NCBI RefSeq assembly: GCF_029227915.1
Contig: NC_079878.1
Location: 4,588,001-4,652,000 of the forward strand
Reading direction: 5' to 3'
Length of the DNA: 64,000 nt
Source: Hydractinia symbiolongicarpus
Lineage: Eukaryota; Cnidaria; Hydrozoa; Anthoathecata; Hydractiniidae
Made by a program: the position numbers and the translations under genes. The notes under the pieces were generated by a model. The model saw only the letters and a list, made by a program, of their open reading frames with translations. It searched no databases and had not been told where the DNA came from. This document shows, piece by piece, positions 46,507-61,500 of the stretch (positions within the stretch are counted from its first letter, which is position 1; the number at the start of each line of letters is the position of its first letter).

Positions 46507-49500
46507 GTAAGATATTATTTTATCACTTTATATTTTTAAATATGTGTAGCTATGCAAAGAATTAAATTTTGCGATACTGTCTATACATTGTGCTCCTTAC
46601 GAGAAGAATCTGAGAAAAAAATTTTGCGGTACTTTTTTTTTGCAATTGTAGCCCCTATTCCGAAAATTAAGCAAAAATTATTTAAACAAAAGTATACAAG
46701 AGTCTATTAATTACCATAATAGAACCCGCAATTTCTTTATTAAAACATATTAAATCGCAAACACAGTTGAAAGACACAAACACAGCAAGCACGGCGATAG
46801 TTTCGAAATCACGAATTTCTCTTGGTAGTATGGTGTGCAGGAAAGCTTTCTCTAGTTGTCAATTTTCTGGGGTATTATTTCGGTCGGTCGGTCGGTCGGT
46901 CGGTCGGCGGTCGGTCCGTCGGTAGGTCGGTTGGTCGGTAATAAAATACGTTTTCATATTCACTTAGCAAGTGAAAACCATGTGTACTGTTTATTAAATT
47001 TATTAAAACTATTAAAGTTTTAAAAGCACCTTGGCACCACAATCTTGTTCAGGTGCAAGTAAATATCCTGTGCATAATCTTTCTCCTACGTAATCTAATT
47101 CTATAGTATTTAAATAACAAAGCATAAAACTGTATTTTGTCTGAAGTAAAATCTTATTTTTTTCTTTTGGTTTTTTATTCTTTTATATACATAAGAGAAT
47201 AAAAAGCTGTCATTGTCGTTTCTTAATCTATTTGAAAATAAGACTGTAAAAACTTGAAGTTGCTTAAATGTACTATTATATATTTTTGTTTGTTTAACAT
47301 ATTTCTTTTTCAATTCATTTTTTCTGTATGTTCAAAAGCATGTGATGATATTAAGGTCTCTCGTCTTGCACACACTTCAGTAACGTGTGTTTAAAGGAGA
47401 TTCGTTTCAAAGAAAAATTACCGAGATGTCAATGGTTAGATTTAGAAAACCCAATTTAACAAATACTGTCCATTTCCAACTGAATGACAGTTAAAAAATA
47501 TAATACGTCGCCTTTTATTTTGATTACCTATTGGACAGAGTATAGAGTATGTATGTTGAAAATGTTGATGCCACTATTCAGCGCTTTTATCACCTGAACA
47601 ATCGTATGAAAGTGTGTCTGAATTTTCATTTGCATAATGCCTTTACTGAAAACTACAAATTGTTATCCACATTCAACATATAGTTAGTAATTTGTAATCA
47701 CAGCATGTATGTGACATTAAACCTGTTATCACTTGAAGAAAATGTGGTGAATCAAAAGCACATAAATTATCATTGGCATAATACCTTTAAAGAATCTGAT
47801 AAAACCACAGGTTGCCATCCAAATCCAACTTTGAACACAGCATGGATGTGATATTAAACCTCTTAGTAATTTATAATTACCTAATCGACCGACATCAAAC
47901 GTAATTAGCTTCTCAATAACCATGAGGCACGTTGATTAAGTCAACGCTTCAATTTTACTTGTGTGCTTCTGTATAATAGAAGTCCCAGCGCATATCAAAT
48001 TGATTTTATTCATCATTTCATTACTTACTTAACCAGAAGATTTGTTATGTATCAGAAACATGTTATTCTTATGGTATATAAATAAAAAAAATGTCTACGA
48101 AAAGAGTGAGGTCGTTGAATAATATATATAAAATAGAAAAAGAATATGAGAAAGAAAATGAAAAGGGTTTTTTAAGAAGATTGTTACAGAAGAAGAAAAC
48201 GAATCGTCATAGTGCTGTTTATTACTCCACATCTACCGGTCAGGTATGAAGACAGCTCATTGCATTGTTTTTGTTAATAAGAACCCTGTGTAAGTTTTCA
48301 ATAAAACATTAAAAAACTTACTTGAACTTACGGAGTCTGCTAATGCATCTTTGTTTACTCGTTCTATAAAAGAAACTAACTAAATTAATTGTAGGATGCA
48401 GACAGTAGCGCTATATTTGTTTAGTTTTTTTATAAGATATGAACATTGCGATGCATTATTTTTATTTATATGTAAGTTTTTATTTGTGATAAAAGCCTAC
48501 TAAAGTGTAGAACCTGGTAAGATATAAAAATGCACATAAACTTGATTTCTTTTCACCACTGCGATGGAGTTTTTGGCACTTATCGGAAAGAGCTAAGATC
48601 AAATCACTGAACATAAATGTGACGCCGGATATAGGGGCGATAAACCTATTTAAGTTAAACGTTTTTAAAGGTTCAAAAGGATAATATTATAACACCGACG
48701 TGTAATTATACGCTAATTTGTTAATTAAAATTTGGCTTCATATAAGGTTATTAGTCGCTCAATACTGTTTGTTCACATTCCTACAACTAACGAACGAACG
48801 AAACTAGTAACGGAAAACGAAAAGTAAAATTAAATCACATTCTGAATTTTTTCTGCATAGAATGTTCGCTTACTTAAGATGACTGAATTATTTATTTCTT
48901 ACAGATTCCAAAGAACTATGTTTATTCATCCAATGAAAGTATGCAAATTTTAGTATCTTTCTCGGAACAGAACAAGCAAAGCTTAACATACAAAAACAGT
49001 ACGTTATTTAGGTTAGAACAAATGGACCTTTGAACAATTAAAACAACCAGCGCATGCGTATAACATGCCTGTTTACGTCATAAGTGTGAAAGTTGTAGAG
49101 AAGTACATGTTTATCACAAAAAACAGGAAAGCATTAATGAAGATGCAATAAGATACTATAATCTGTTAATCATGGTCATTATTTAAAGATAGGTTTGAAG
49201 GATAGGGGCATTGAAGTTGATTGTTGTATGAGTAATCCCATATCATTGGAGTCGTTGTTTCTCACGAGATTATGAAATGTCCACACATTGTCATTCGAAT
49301 GGACAGCTTAAACATTATGCTTCGTTGCCATTTGAGATGAGTTAATCTTTCCTGGACTAGTTTCTATTTTTGTTTTCATGTAATCGCAATCTACATTCAC
49401 TAAATCTTAGGAATCTCAGTTGCCAGAGTGTTCGATCTACACCTGAAAGTTTGTGGGTACGAACGCTACATGAGGCCGTTGTCTAGTTTGTCAATTTTCT

Positions 49501-52500
49501 AGAGATTTCTGTAGTTCAAATAGGAACTCTAAACACCCTAGGGCTACCTTCTGTTTTTTCCTGGAAACAATTGACAGGGTATATTAACTCTATGGTATTG
49601 AGGCTTTTACGTTTAGCGCCGAATTTATTATTTGATTTTTCTCTTTTTAAAAAAAACAAACTTTGCTATTGAAATTTCTGCTTCCTCTTTTGTTAATGAA
49701 TGAATTTGTAATCAATCAAGAATTTTCGATTAATCTTTTTTTTAAAGAACTGCTGTGTTATTAAGCGTCGTTTCTTAGATACCAAAAGAAATAGTTTAAA
49801 ATCTGTATAGAAACTAAAAGAAAGTCTGGCTGTTTTGATAAAATACCGTCTCTCACTTTTTGCATGGGACTGCTTATCTACAATGCTTTCATATAATTAT
49901 TCTAAATATTTGTGCTTGATTATACAGACCCTCTGAGGAGCTATTTTTCCCAGCTAAATAGATAAGTAAGTGGGTAGAAATGACAATAAAATGGTTATTT
50001 ATCATTTATATTCATAGACAGAATGTCCGAATCACAAAAAGGTTTATTTAGAACACTAAAAAGACAAAGACGTCAAAATAGCTTTTTTTTCATCTATGGT
50101 ATGTAACACAGAATACAATAAAATTTTCTGTTTTAAGGTAATACACAAATCATATTATTTTTTGAGTATTTTTATGTAAGCTGTCTCATTGTAAAAACTA
50201 ATAATCAATATCTATAACACTCATTAATAATTACCATTACTGTTTTTTTGTGATCTCTAAATCGCAATACCTACTGACGAATTGTAATGTCATCTATTGT
50301 AACATAAAACTTGTGCATTTGAGTTTTTCATTGCTTAATTGGAAGACAGAAAATTGCCGACACCTTTTCCCTTTTAAAATATAAATTATAAAAAAACTAG
50401 AAAAAGTGATTTGACAAGCAAACAAGTATCTATTATTTGCGGAATAATACAGATAGAAGAACATGTCATATATAAATCACTTTCACCAATTATATTGAAA
50501 CACGTGTGGTTTTTGTTCTAAACTTACAATTACTAATTCCTCACCGACAGTAGACCATAGCCGACAACTTTAAAATCAAAACAATCCATATTAATAACTG
50601 GCAAGCCGATTGCGTCAGTGATACCGCGATAGTTTAAATATACGAAGAGACGCCACATTCCTTTAACATCATTTACAACTCATTCATCCTGTTCATTGCA
50701 CGTGTTGTAAGGAAAATGTCGATATTCAGTGGATAAAGTCAATATCGTAACATTTCGCAAGCCTTTGACAGATTCAAAACATATGGTAGAGAAACAATGT
50801 CTGTTAAAGTAAGGTTATGTAAAATTGTTATTGTTGTAAATTATTAAGTGGTAGGGTTATTTACAGTAATACAGTACAGTAATACAGTACAGTAATACAG
50901 TACAGTAATACAGTACAGTAATACAGTACAGTAATACAGTACAGTAATACAGTACAGTAATACAGTACAGTAGTACAGTACAGTAATACAGTACAGTAAT
51001 ACAGTACAGTAATACAGTACAGTAATACAGTACAGTAATGCAGTAGCAAACCTAACACTTTGTTAAAACAGCAGGAAATTCAGTTTCATTTTAGATGTAT
51101 TATTTTTGAAAACTCTTTGCTCCGTTTGTCAAATTAAAATGCATGCGTTAAAGTGCATTAAATATCACAACAATTGATTCTGTGAGAAATTTTGCCTTAT
51201 ACATCATATTTGTTGTGTATCTGAAAAAGGAGAAAATCAGGAAAACGGACTGAAAAGATTAGGACCTAGTGTTTTTCAAGTTTTACGTATCTTTATACGT
51301 AGAAATAGTTGGCGATGAATCTGGCCATTGTAGCCAGTGACGTTCTACCATGTTTGCTAATGTAAAAGACAAAAAAATGTTTAACCTTTATCAAAACAAC
51401 AAAGTTTTGGCTAACAGTGTTCTTGCTCATACATCAGAGAAACATCATGAAAAGTGACGTAGATATTTTGCAAACATTTTTTTGTCTAAACATACGCTAC
51501 ATATAATAGATGATGCGCTGAAGTTGGATAAGAAAATTTTCTCTTCTGTTAAAGGATTATATTTTTTTTTGCTGAACGTTATGACACAAAAAGCGTGTAG
51601 ACAACACCATTTTAAGGGCGCTTGCTCACTCATGCATGTAATAATCTACTAAACTCAAAACATCAACAATGGTAGGCATTTTTTATTATTGTTTTAAGAA
51701 ATATTACAATTATAAACTTTTTTTTATTAGAATTATATACATTTAGCTTCAATAAACTTAAAAATGAAAGATGTGAGGAAATTATCTCTCTTCTCTAAGT
51801 TTCAGTGCCGCCATTATTATTTCTTTTATTTTTTGAAAATTTCCCGCCTTTTTTTGATATCTTATTCTTAACTTCTAACGTTTCATTGTTTTGTTTTTAT
51901 ATGTAGAAAATTGTAACGACAAATGTTATAATTTTATTTTTCAAAATTCAGTAAAGGGGTTGGACTTGGGTTATTTTGATCGAAGGTAGGCGTTACAGAG
52001 GTTAAAAAGAATCATTAAAAACCCGCAGAAACCAAACAAAACTCGAATAACACATAACAAGAAAAAACCACGAAAGTTTTCACCTCAAACTCCGCTAGGA
52101 TAACAAATGAAGATTTTGACAGCTGCGTCTGTAACTTGTAAAAAAAAAAAAAAAAAAAACTGTTAGTGACAGATTAGTATACACAAATATAGGGAAGTTT
52201 TAAACTTATTCAAAATCCTTTTCCTAAATAAATTTAGTCACAACTTCTGGCATAATAAAGGTAAAGATTGTTCTATACTTTTATACTTCATGTTTACGGT
52301 GATAGTTTCATTCTTGATATTTATCCTCTTTTGACTGCTACTTACTTTTGACCAAAATTTTGTGAAGTTTCAAGTTTCATAAAATAATTTGTTATATGCC
52401 AAGGCACGCTTATTTATTACTCGTGTCATTCTTAAGGAGCAAACTTCTCTTCTTTTACACATGAGATTGAGTTTCGCCAACATTTGAGAACAAATTTTGT

Positions 52501-55500
52501 GCTTCTATTAATAATACATAAGAACAAAAAAGTAAAGCATATAACTATACTAGTAAAAAAATATATTATCGCTACTTAACTACTACTACTACTGTGACAT
52601 AACTACTAGTTAGATGAAGATGAGTAACAATCACAGTTTGTAGATATTTGTAAGACTTTATCGTGGTTGTATATAAGTTATGTGACATGGTTATGTCCCT
52701 CTAAAGTTAAAAATCAGAGTTGTGTGCATTATTGCAGAAATGATGGTTCAAGGTTGATACAACAGACAAAGGAGTAAGGGAGAGTTCAATTTTAACAACC
52801 TGACATTTTTTTGGAGGCCGCGTGCAGTCAACAACTAGCCCCTCTCCATCCACGTTTTTTTTCTCCTCCAAAATCTGTCTGCACCAACATTTAGTGCCCA
52901 GACTTCGCGTGTGAAAGCCAGTAATGAAAGATCGATGTGACGCACTTTAGCTGGTAATCAATACATAGGATCAGCAAAGGATGCGTCATTTCTCTCAAAT
53001 GTAAACAAATAAAGAACTTGGATTAACAGCGTAATTACTTTTATATAAGACCTGTTTAAAAAGATTAAATAAAGTTATTTTGAGACAAATTCCCAGCAAT
53101 ATGGTTAGATATGATAATGTATTTCGTAATTCCAAAAACAAACATATGAGGTGCGTTGTTTTGCTTTTTTCCGAATTGCATTTGACAATATCTGTACTTT
53201 TTTAATTAACGAACACATGAGAATAAAACAAAAAAAATTATGATCCTTGATTGATATAGAAAGCTACGTCTGTCGAATTTAATCTGGCGTGTACAATTCT
53301 TAAATTAAATAATAATTTGGGAGACTCCTTATTCAATCACCATCCAGTTAACAGATTGTATTTAACAGTAGAACTCAATATACAGACATAGAGCCCCACT
53401 GTTTCATTTAACTTAATTTTCGTTAATATGGACACGGAATAAATATAAACTTAGACTGGATGAAAATAAAAAACATTTTTCTTGAAAAACAAAAGCTGGA
53501 AAATCAAAATGAAGTTAACTATAATGAATTTAAATCTGAATAGTTAAATTAATGAAAATGAAGATTAGTGAGCGTTAAATATAAGCTCAGAAAAGAAGAA
53601 AAAAAATAGTGCCCAAATTAAAATTCTTATCAACCTTGTTCCTAGGACTTTTTACGTCTTTATACATCGGGACCAACCTTCTCCCCTGGACGTTTTCTTA
53701 CATTTCGATAAAAAAGGGCCCTGAGGATGAGGTTGAATTGGGACATAACTATCTTCAGCAGCGCTGGGGACGAGGTTGAAAGTTTGGCAAATTCTGTTTA
53801 ATAGATAAACTCAGGCGCCATTTTTAGGAAAATATGACGTAATGATTAATTTTAACTTTGATATATGAATTATTAAATTGTAAAGATTATTTTTTTGTTT
53901 TGGAGAAAAATTATTTATTAAAACTTGAAATTTTTATTTGTTTTTCAGGAGACATTACTTTATTATAGATATAATGCGAAAAACAACAACTTCATTTTGG
54001 AGGGAATTATCACCTCAATCTTAAGTTAAAAAACTTTTTTAATATACTTAAACAGTATATCTGATTTCGCAGTGCATTTTTTCATTAACTGGGGAAGCTG
54101 TTGTGAAGATTTCATGGTTTTTGTGTACTTTTCGTTTAAAAACGAACTGGGCGGTCAGTGAAGGAGATGTTTTAAAAGCAAGTAAATTTTTCTTATTTGC
54201 AATGTTAATTTACAGTAGAACACGTTAATATTTTTTAAGTTTTGCATATGGCATGAATGTGATCCTACTACCACGTGTCTGTTTTTGTGCATAAAAAACT
54301 AAAAAAGACGATTTCTTGTAAGAGTGAAATAGTAAGGACCCATTCTTTAGTACATAGCATAAACTGAAGACGAAATTGAGGTACAGATGTTTTCTTTCAA
54401 ATCCTTAATTTTGTTGATTCACGTGCTCTGATAGCAAAACTCAACAAAAGAATTCTAGTATAGAGGTCCGTATATATCTTCCAAGTTAAAAAAAGTCCCA
54501 GCTGAGTGGACTCTCTGCTGAAAATTATTAACAGTGAAAAAGGAGGGGCGAAATGTATTTAAAAAAATGTTCTACGCTATTTAAAAATCATCGCTGTGTA
54601 ATTAAAATGCCACCGACAATTTACATCATATTTAGATTCAGTTAAAATATATTTAACACCAGTTGTCACGTGTCCATCAAAACACAAATCTTTTTTAATG
54701 AAACAGATAATTTCGCTTTAGCCTTTTTCACTTCTTTATTCTAACAGTCTTTTTATTTTTTTCTTAAAATATTTTGAACATTCTTTTTCAATTTTCAATT
54801 TAACATTACAAATATATTTGACCAAATGAGTTCAGTACAAGTTTCTTGAATCGTCACAATTGATGTTTAACGTGTTGAATGTCACTTAATATAACACCCT
54901 CAGCACTATGCAACGATATACGAGATGTATAGTACTTATAAGAAACAATTTTATAATAACAATGAGACTGAAACAATCTGTAAAGTAAGGTGGAGATTGT
55001 TGCAGAATTACTTGTTGTGATTTTGGGTACGTGTACATATCAAAAAGCTAATGTGCAGAAATAATAGGTTGCAAATATTTGTAATACTGTCAAAAGGACT
55101 GGTTAGTTGCCTGTGGAAAGTTCACAGCTCGCTTATCCTACATATTGCACTCTTCAGATGACTTCCTGTCGTACATACCCCAGGTATCGCTATTTCGTGT
55201 ATCCCTTACACAAGGTAGCAATTCCGTTACCGTTTTGAACAAAGTGAAGAATATTTTTCAAAACCTAAAAATAAGACCAATTTCTGATTGAACATTTAAA
55301 AGCAATGTCTCGAAGCTGCAGCAAAATATCCTACTTTAGAACCTCTTTTTCACCAAATTGAAATCAAAATTATTTTTAAACACTTCTTTTGTAATTTCAA
55401 TACAATATTGAACTTCTTTAGGCTGCTTAAGCGGTTTACAAACACTGTTTATTTTATGGTCTCATTCATTGTAATAAAGTCTGCAAAACTTATAAGCGGT

Positions 55501-58500
55501 AAGCGTTATGGCTTGTACAACCTCTTGCTTTCGTACATTAGTTATGTTGCTATTATCAACAGAATGAATGATCTTTCTTCTTGGTTTTATCTCATTCTCA
55601 TCAAAACAATGTCAATCTAAAATCTCGTGTTAAGAATACAAAGGTGTTAGTAGCAAATTTGATATGTCTCTCTTGTGTAAAAAACGTTTTAGCGATGTAA
55701 TCTTTTTTAGCCTCATTTCTAACTTCATTTTTTTATATAAAAGCATAATCTGTCAAACGAAACAATATTTGAACACTCCTCCCACTTGTGCAGATTATAT
55801 AATTAAGGGACATTTTGCTTAAAAATTAAAAAATAAATAAATTTAACAACCTATAAAAAAACCTTGTGTTTTTTTCTTTTCTAAAATGTCAATATTTGCT
55901 AGCTGAAATGGACTGCTGTTAAAGCGGTTGCAATGTAAACAAAATAAAAAATGTCTGTGAATCTTCGCGCCACACACATGATCAAACGTAGCTAATTTCG
56001 TTTTGTCAAATGATATAGTAAACTAGCTTGGTCGAGGTATGTATGGTTGGTGAGCGTTTCACATGTAGCTGCAGCTTTGTAATCGCAACATTTATGTGAA
56101 AACTTTACTCCTTCTAAACTTTTCTTTTTTTGTTGAGCCTGACTACTCTGTTGTGTTTTTTTAGGAAAAAGTCAGTAAAATCTCAGTTACGACATTGTCC
56201 TGTCTTTTTCATTATTTTTTAGCCTTTTCCAACTTCATTGTTCGTATAAAATTATTCCAATAACAAAAACGTTTATTTATCAACTAAAGTAAGGAAGACC
56301 TCAAGAAAAGTCTGTAAAGTTTTTTTTCTGATGGTATGACTCAAACAAATTCATTGAAGCTTGTAGACACGCAATTTTCGTTTTTTGCAGTGCATTTCTT
56401 TCTCGCACGTCTTATAATTGAAAAAAATTAAAACCATTGAGGCGTGAAAACCTAAAACAGTATGTCCGAATTTTCAACATGATAGCACAGCTAAAAGGAT
56501 GTAAAGAACTTAAAACTTTTTTGGAAAATTCATTAGTAAGGTAAGAGAGAAATTTTTTTGCTTCTTCATACATTTTTGTTTCTTAGGGCATCTTAAAAAT
56601 AATTTTGTCACTTTAAACTGCCTGAAATCTTTGTTGTTACAAGGATTAGAGGGGGAAACTGTTATTTGTTATAACAGATTTGTAAATAGAATTATGATTC
56701 AGACGCTATACCAAACACGTTTAAAGGCTACAGAAAGCAAGAAGTGTCATTATATTGTTAGCTAGGAGACTGATTTCTAGTTCTTTATAATTTGTAAGTC
56801 ATTTAAAGGATATAGTATAAATTAGAGACCAATAATAATAGATTTTATTTTTCAACTCTCATTTTTATCTGTAAAGCTGTACATTTCAGTTTGCTTGAAT
56901 GTATGCTAATTAAAAGCATGCTATTCATTGACCATAAATCTGTTTAATATGTGATTATATTAATTACTTCATAATAAAAAAAATTACGTTGTTGCGAATT
57001 TGAATCGTAGGATATCTATTTTGAGCATATCAAATTTACCAAAACATTATTAAAATGGTCAAGCGTTAAATACTGCGGTGAATCATGGGTATTTTTTTTT
57101 ATACTTAGTTCGACTTGATGAGTTTATAATTGATGAATTCTCCGCCCACTAACTTTCTTGATAACACCAGGTTTTTCATACGGACAGCTGTAATATTTGA
57201 TTTAAGTTTAATGTTGCAACTTGATGTTTCATTTTTGAAATGGTGTTCACAGAAACAAGATGATTTAAGTAAGTAAGTTTAATTGGATGTTTTTTGTTTT
57301 TATTCTCACGCAATCTTCTAAATATATTCCCTACAATCCATGACTAATAATAAACAAATAAGAAATCAATAGAAAGATTTACAGACAAACTTTTTATAAG
57401 AATGTATATATATTTTCCTTACACTATCTTCTACATGACCATGGCGATGTCGCCACTTCTTGCAAGAAAAGACAAATCCTCACACAGTGTATTGACATAA
57501 CACTTTTCACAATGTTTACTTGAAGTTTATTAGTATTTCCTGTACAAGTTTTTCGCGTGTAAAAGCTCAGACATTCTGTGCAGTTGTTAGAAAAAAAGAA
57601 GTAGCTATAGTTTTGTGTGTTGAGAGTTTTGTGAAAACTGGTATATTTTAATAGAATATTTCCTGTTTATAGAATGCTTAGCAAGCTTAATATGGTGAAG
57701 TGAAGTAAGATTTCTTGCTAGCCTTCTAAACTGTTTAAAAAAGCCACATCTTTTTCTTACAAACAAAGAAACAAACAAACAAATTCATGATCGTGTTGCA
57801 TCAAAAATAAAACAACAACTTAGCAACTTAAACGGTCGCCGAAACAAAGAAAACAAAACAAACCAACAGTTTACCATAGACAACACGGTGCCTCATTTGA
57901 AAAATCTAGCAGACTATATTATTGTCCAGTTTAAAGAATCTAACGACTGGTTAGATGACGCAAATAACATACTGGCGCAATTATTGTTTTTACTTTTTCT
58001 TTGCTTCGTGTTCGGAGACACTGTTAAAGGGAAGGCGACGACGATTCTTTATTGAAGGAAATAACATTTGTAACAAAAAACAATAGATAATAAGCTAAAT
58101 TTCTGCAATCATTGGTATGAATCATGACAATAGCTGAGCAGTAATAACTTGTAATTACCGTCGTGCTATAAACTAATTATAAAACTTGATTAATTAGGCT
58201 CAGAGCAATATGAGGTTGCTTCTATGTTGAAATTTAGTTAAGCTAATTTCCGTAGAAGGATGTGGCAAGGTAGAATTGAGTTTTTGTGCAATTAAAATAT
58301 CGCATCAAGGAAGTGGTAACATTTTGACAAAGTTTATAGTCGGTAACAAAGTTTTTTATATAGAAACAAAAATCATGACGTGAACAGGTTAGGCTTTTTG
58401 ATCAAATAAAGTTTTCATTCTCTTTATTTTCAACTTTAGTTTTAAGTTTGTGAAAATTAGTCTAGATTGAAAGCTGTATCACGCCGCACGAAGTGGTAAT

Positions 58501-61500
58501 GTGTTTTCTCTGTAATTTCTTCGTTGACGAACCAGTTTTTGTAATGTGTAAAGCTGTTCTTCTGAGAAAACTATCCTACTAAATAGCTTTTGTCATTTTT
58601 TACATTGTTTATAGATCAAATATATAAACAAAGGACGTTCAACAAATACTGGTTTATAAAAAAATTATTTATTATAATACATTTAGTTTCGTAATTACAA
58701 TAGTTATTGTTATTATTATTGTATAAACTTTCAGACCAAGTTTCTCTACAACTCGTTAATAAATAACTGTATAATGCAGAAAACCATGATATAAAATGGA
58801 TTTCTATATGTAAGATCCATGTAATGTTTAAAGTGTCTTAAGGTTATATTTTGGCAATTTTCCATCAAAACATGACAGGGTGAGAAAAATATGAACTTAT
58901 TACTTTATAACAACGTAATTAAGTGATGTTGTTAAATTGATAATGTTCTTATCATCGTGTTGAAAGTGGTTTGGTTGCTACTTGAAATTCCACCTCTCAT
59001 TCTTAACTATTGTTATCAGCAAATTAGTTATACAACATGTCAGAAAGAACAATGGATAAAGAAATCAAATTGAGCATGTTATTCATACCTGACTGTAAAT
59101 TAGTAAATTATTTTTGTCACCCTAATTAGGTAGTGGTAAAATGGATAAATAGTTTTTGACTTGGTTGTTATTTCATCGCTATCCTGTGTAGCCATTGCAC
59201 GTATAAATTAATTTGAATTGAAAGTGTGACGTCATATGATGAAAATAATTTTCTGAGATTTGCGTTTAAGAAAGTGAATTGTATTGTTCTTATATACGAA
59301 GAAAATCATAATGTGAAAAATTATTGAACAAGCATGCACTAATAAAGGGTGTAGAACTTTTGTACGAAGCTAGTGTTGATCAACCTGTGATTGATAAAGG
59401 GTGTTATAGACAACAATTAGCTCATGCTTAATAAGTTATCACATGCGTAACACGCATGCGCGTAATTAGTACCTCTATCTTTTTATTTATAATTAAAAAT
59501 ATTTGTTTAGATATCAGAATTAACACCAGCATTAGCGAACGTTCTTCAAGAAACTCATGAAACAAGCGAAGTGACCTGTCAAAGCTGTCAAACTGATTTT
59601 AACTTCATCATTGACAAAACGTTACAGCCAATGACGTCATTATCAGAAATGTATTCCAGCCTGCCAAGAAATTGGACAGCCAGTCGCGATAAGAAGCAAA
59701 AATTGGAGTCGAAATTTCAAAAGACACCAGACATAACTATTGCATCGCTTGGTAAAGAGAATATAACTCCAGCTGCATCGTTTTTTGTTAAGTACGTTAT
59801 TTTTAATATGTAATCAAATAATAGTTGGCAGTGTCGGGTGTAACTATTATTATTATTATTAGGAAAGGGGGGAGAGGTTAGCAAGTCCCTTCGAAACTGA
59901 ATATAAATATACTAATTTCAATAAAAACTTTCTCTCGGGTTTAGCCATGGTTGTCTTTAGATGAGGTATAAAAAGTGATATAATCATTTTAAGCGTGACT
60001 GACATCGGAATGACAAATCGAGAATTTTGTGACGTAGTAATTTTAAAGGAAGTTTCACAGGATTGAATTTTTGTTCGTATTATTAAGAAATAATTGGTAA
60101 TCACCTCGCCATTTTTCTATCAAACACGGAAGAATCTACAATTTCCTACAAAAATTGTCATAGTTACTTTTTGAGATGAAATGCCCTAGTAAAATATTTC
60201 TAATATGATTATTATTATTATTCTCGTATAAATCATTTCTAGTAAAACATTTACAATAAAAATTAAGTTAATTTCGTCTTGCCCATTGGTGGTAGGTAAA
60301 AATTAACTACAATTTTATGATCGAACGTTAATTAGCCTGTTTATAACACGAATCTTGATTCACGCGTCAGTGCGCATGCGTTTAAAATGTCGCAGTCGAA
60401 AAAAATAGAAAAACACTTCTGGAAAAAACATAGACTTGAAAATTAAGAAAATTAATGAAAAAATAGTGTTCCTGGCAATGTTTAGCCAAAACTGTTTTGC
60501 AGCGGACTAGATTATATGAATGGGCGGAAGCCCCGCCTCCAAAGGCTTGCTTTGAGGCGTGTGTCTATCAGCGCTTGAAAATGATTACTTTCTATCAGGG
60601 GACTGGTATTATTCTAGCTAATCAAACAATCTTGTTAAGTAATCCATTGAGACAGGATTGTTAAAATGCTGAGAGACGGAGACATAAGCAACTGCTTTTC
60701 CTTCGCAAATTGGTTGGCTTTTATTGCATGAAAGCTTGTGTGAAACGGTTTGTTTTTAAATTGAATGGAAGACAGTTTCGAACAATGAACCATGAGTCAA
60801 TTTTACTTTAGGTGTAAGATAATTATAAACTTAATTGCACTATTTTTTCTTTCGCTGTTAAATACGAAATCGCCATCTATTTACAAGTAATTATTTGCGT
60901 ACACCTGAAATTACAAACTTAAAAACATCACAACGTCACTCCAATTTCATACGATCCCTTTGATAATATTATCAATTTTGTAGGCTGAGATAATGAAAAT
61001 TGTTTGTTTTATCAGTAAATTACTTATCTGCTAAAAAAAAAATTTCTTGCAAAGATTTTTTTAATAGAGCAAACTGTATGGAAAAGATATTATCTGAGAA
61101 AAATTTTAAAAAGACAATATGAGGTTATTGATTAAATATAGCTTCATTTCAGCTTTTTTATATTGTTGCGAAGCTAAACTTTAACGTTAGGAAAATATAA
61201 TGCAAGCATCTTTGCAATTTTCACTGTGTTTATTATTGCGTTTTTTCTTTCTTTCTTTATATGTATTTTTATTTTGTGTTTTTATTTTATGAGAAAGCAA
61301 CATCCTGTATGTTTTCTGATTGGTTAGTATCTTTTAGTCGGAGAAATTTCTACATAAACATTTTAAAAACACTACATTTGATAAATTTATCAATTTTACA
61401 TACACCTATTGCTTAAACAATTGTTTTTACTTTGAAAAAACTTCATAAGCGGATGTAACTTTGCCTGGAAGGTTTCGTTCAAAGACAAAAAAAAAATATA

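Larger units (their letters stand above)
51045..59510. other. remainder of KIF26 intron 1, mostly no feature
   Basis: About 8.4 kb of AT-rich intron. Contents seen: an A20 run at 52140, a (TAC)n patch near 52581, the repeat at 53631-53778, chance ORFs (55408-55620) and the candidate exon at 59037. Near 59445 an ACGCATGCGCG palindrome (NRF1-like) lies about 65 bp before exon 2 and may mark an internal promoter. Confidence 0.4.

Noticed and set aside
50863-51044. CRISPR-like array
   Set aside because: There are no unique spacers; the units are contiguous 13-mers in a eukaryotic intron.
50861-51058. Minus-strand Tyr/Cys/Leu-repeat ORF
   Set aside because: Antisense reading of the 13-bp satellite.
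56471-56545. Start-codon exon candidate ending GTAAG|GTAAGA
   Set aside because: Phase 2 does not fit the acceptor at 59511, and the nearest upstream ATG frame stops immediately.
60370-60450. NRF1-like TGCGCATGCG followed by ATG ([10 protein letters not shown]...)
   Set aside because: The frame stops after 19 codons and has no donor, so it is not a supported alternative exon.
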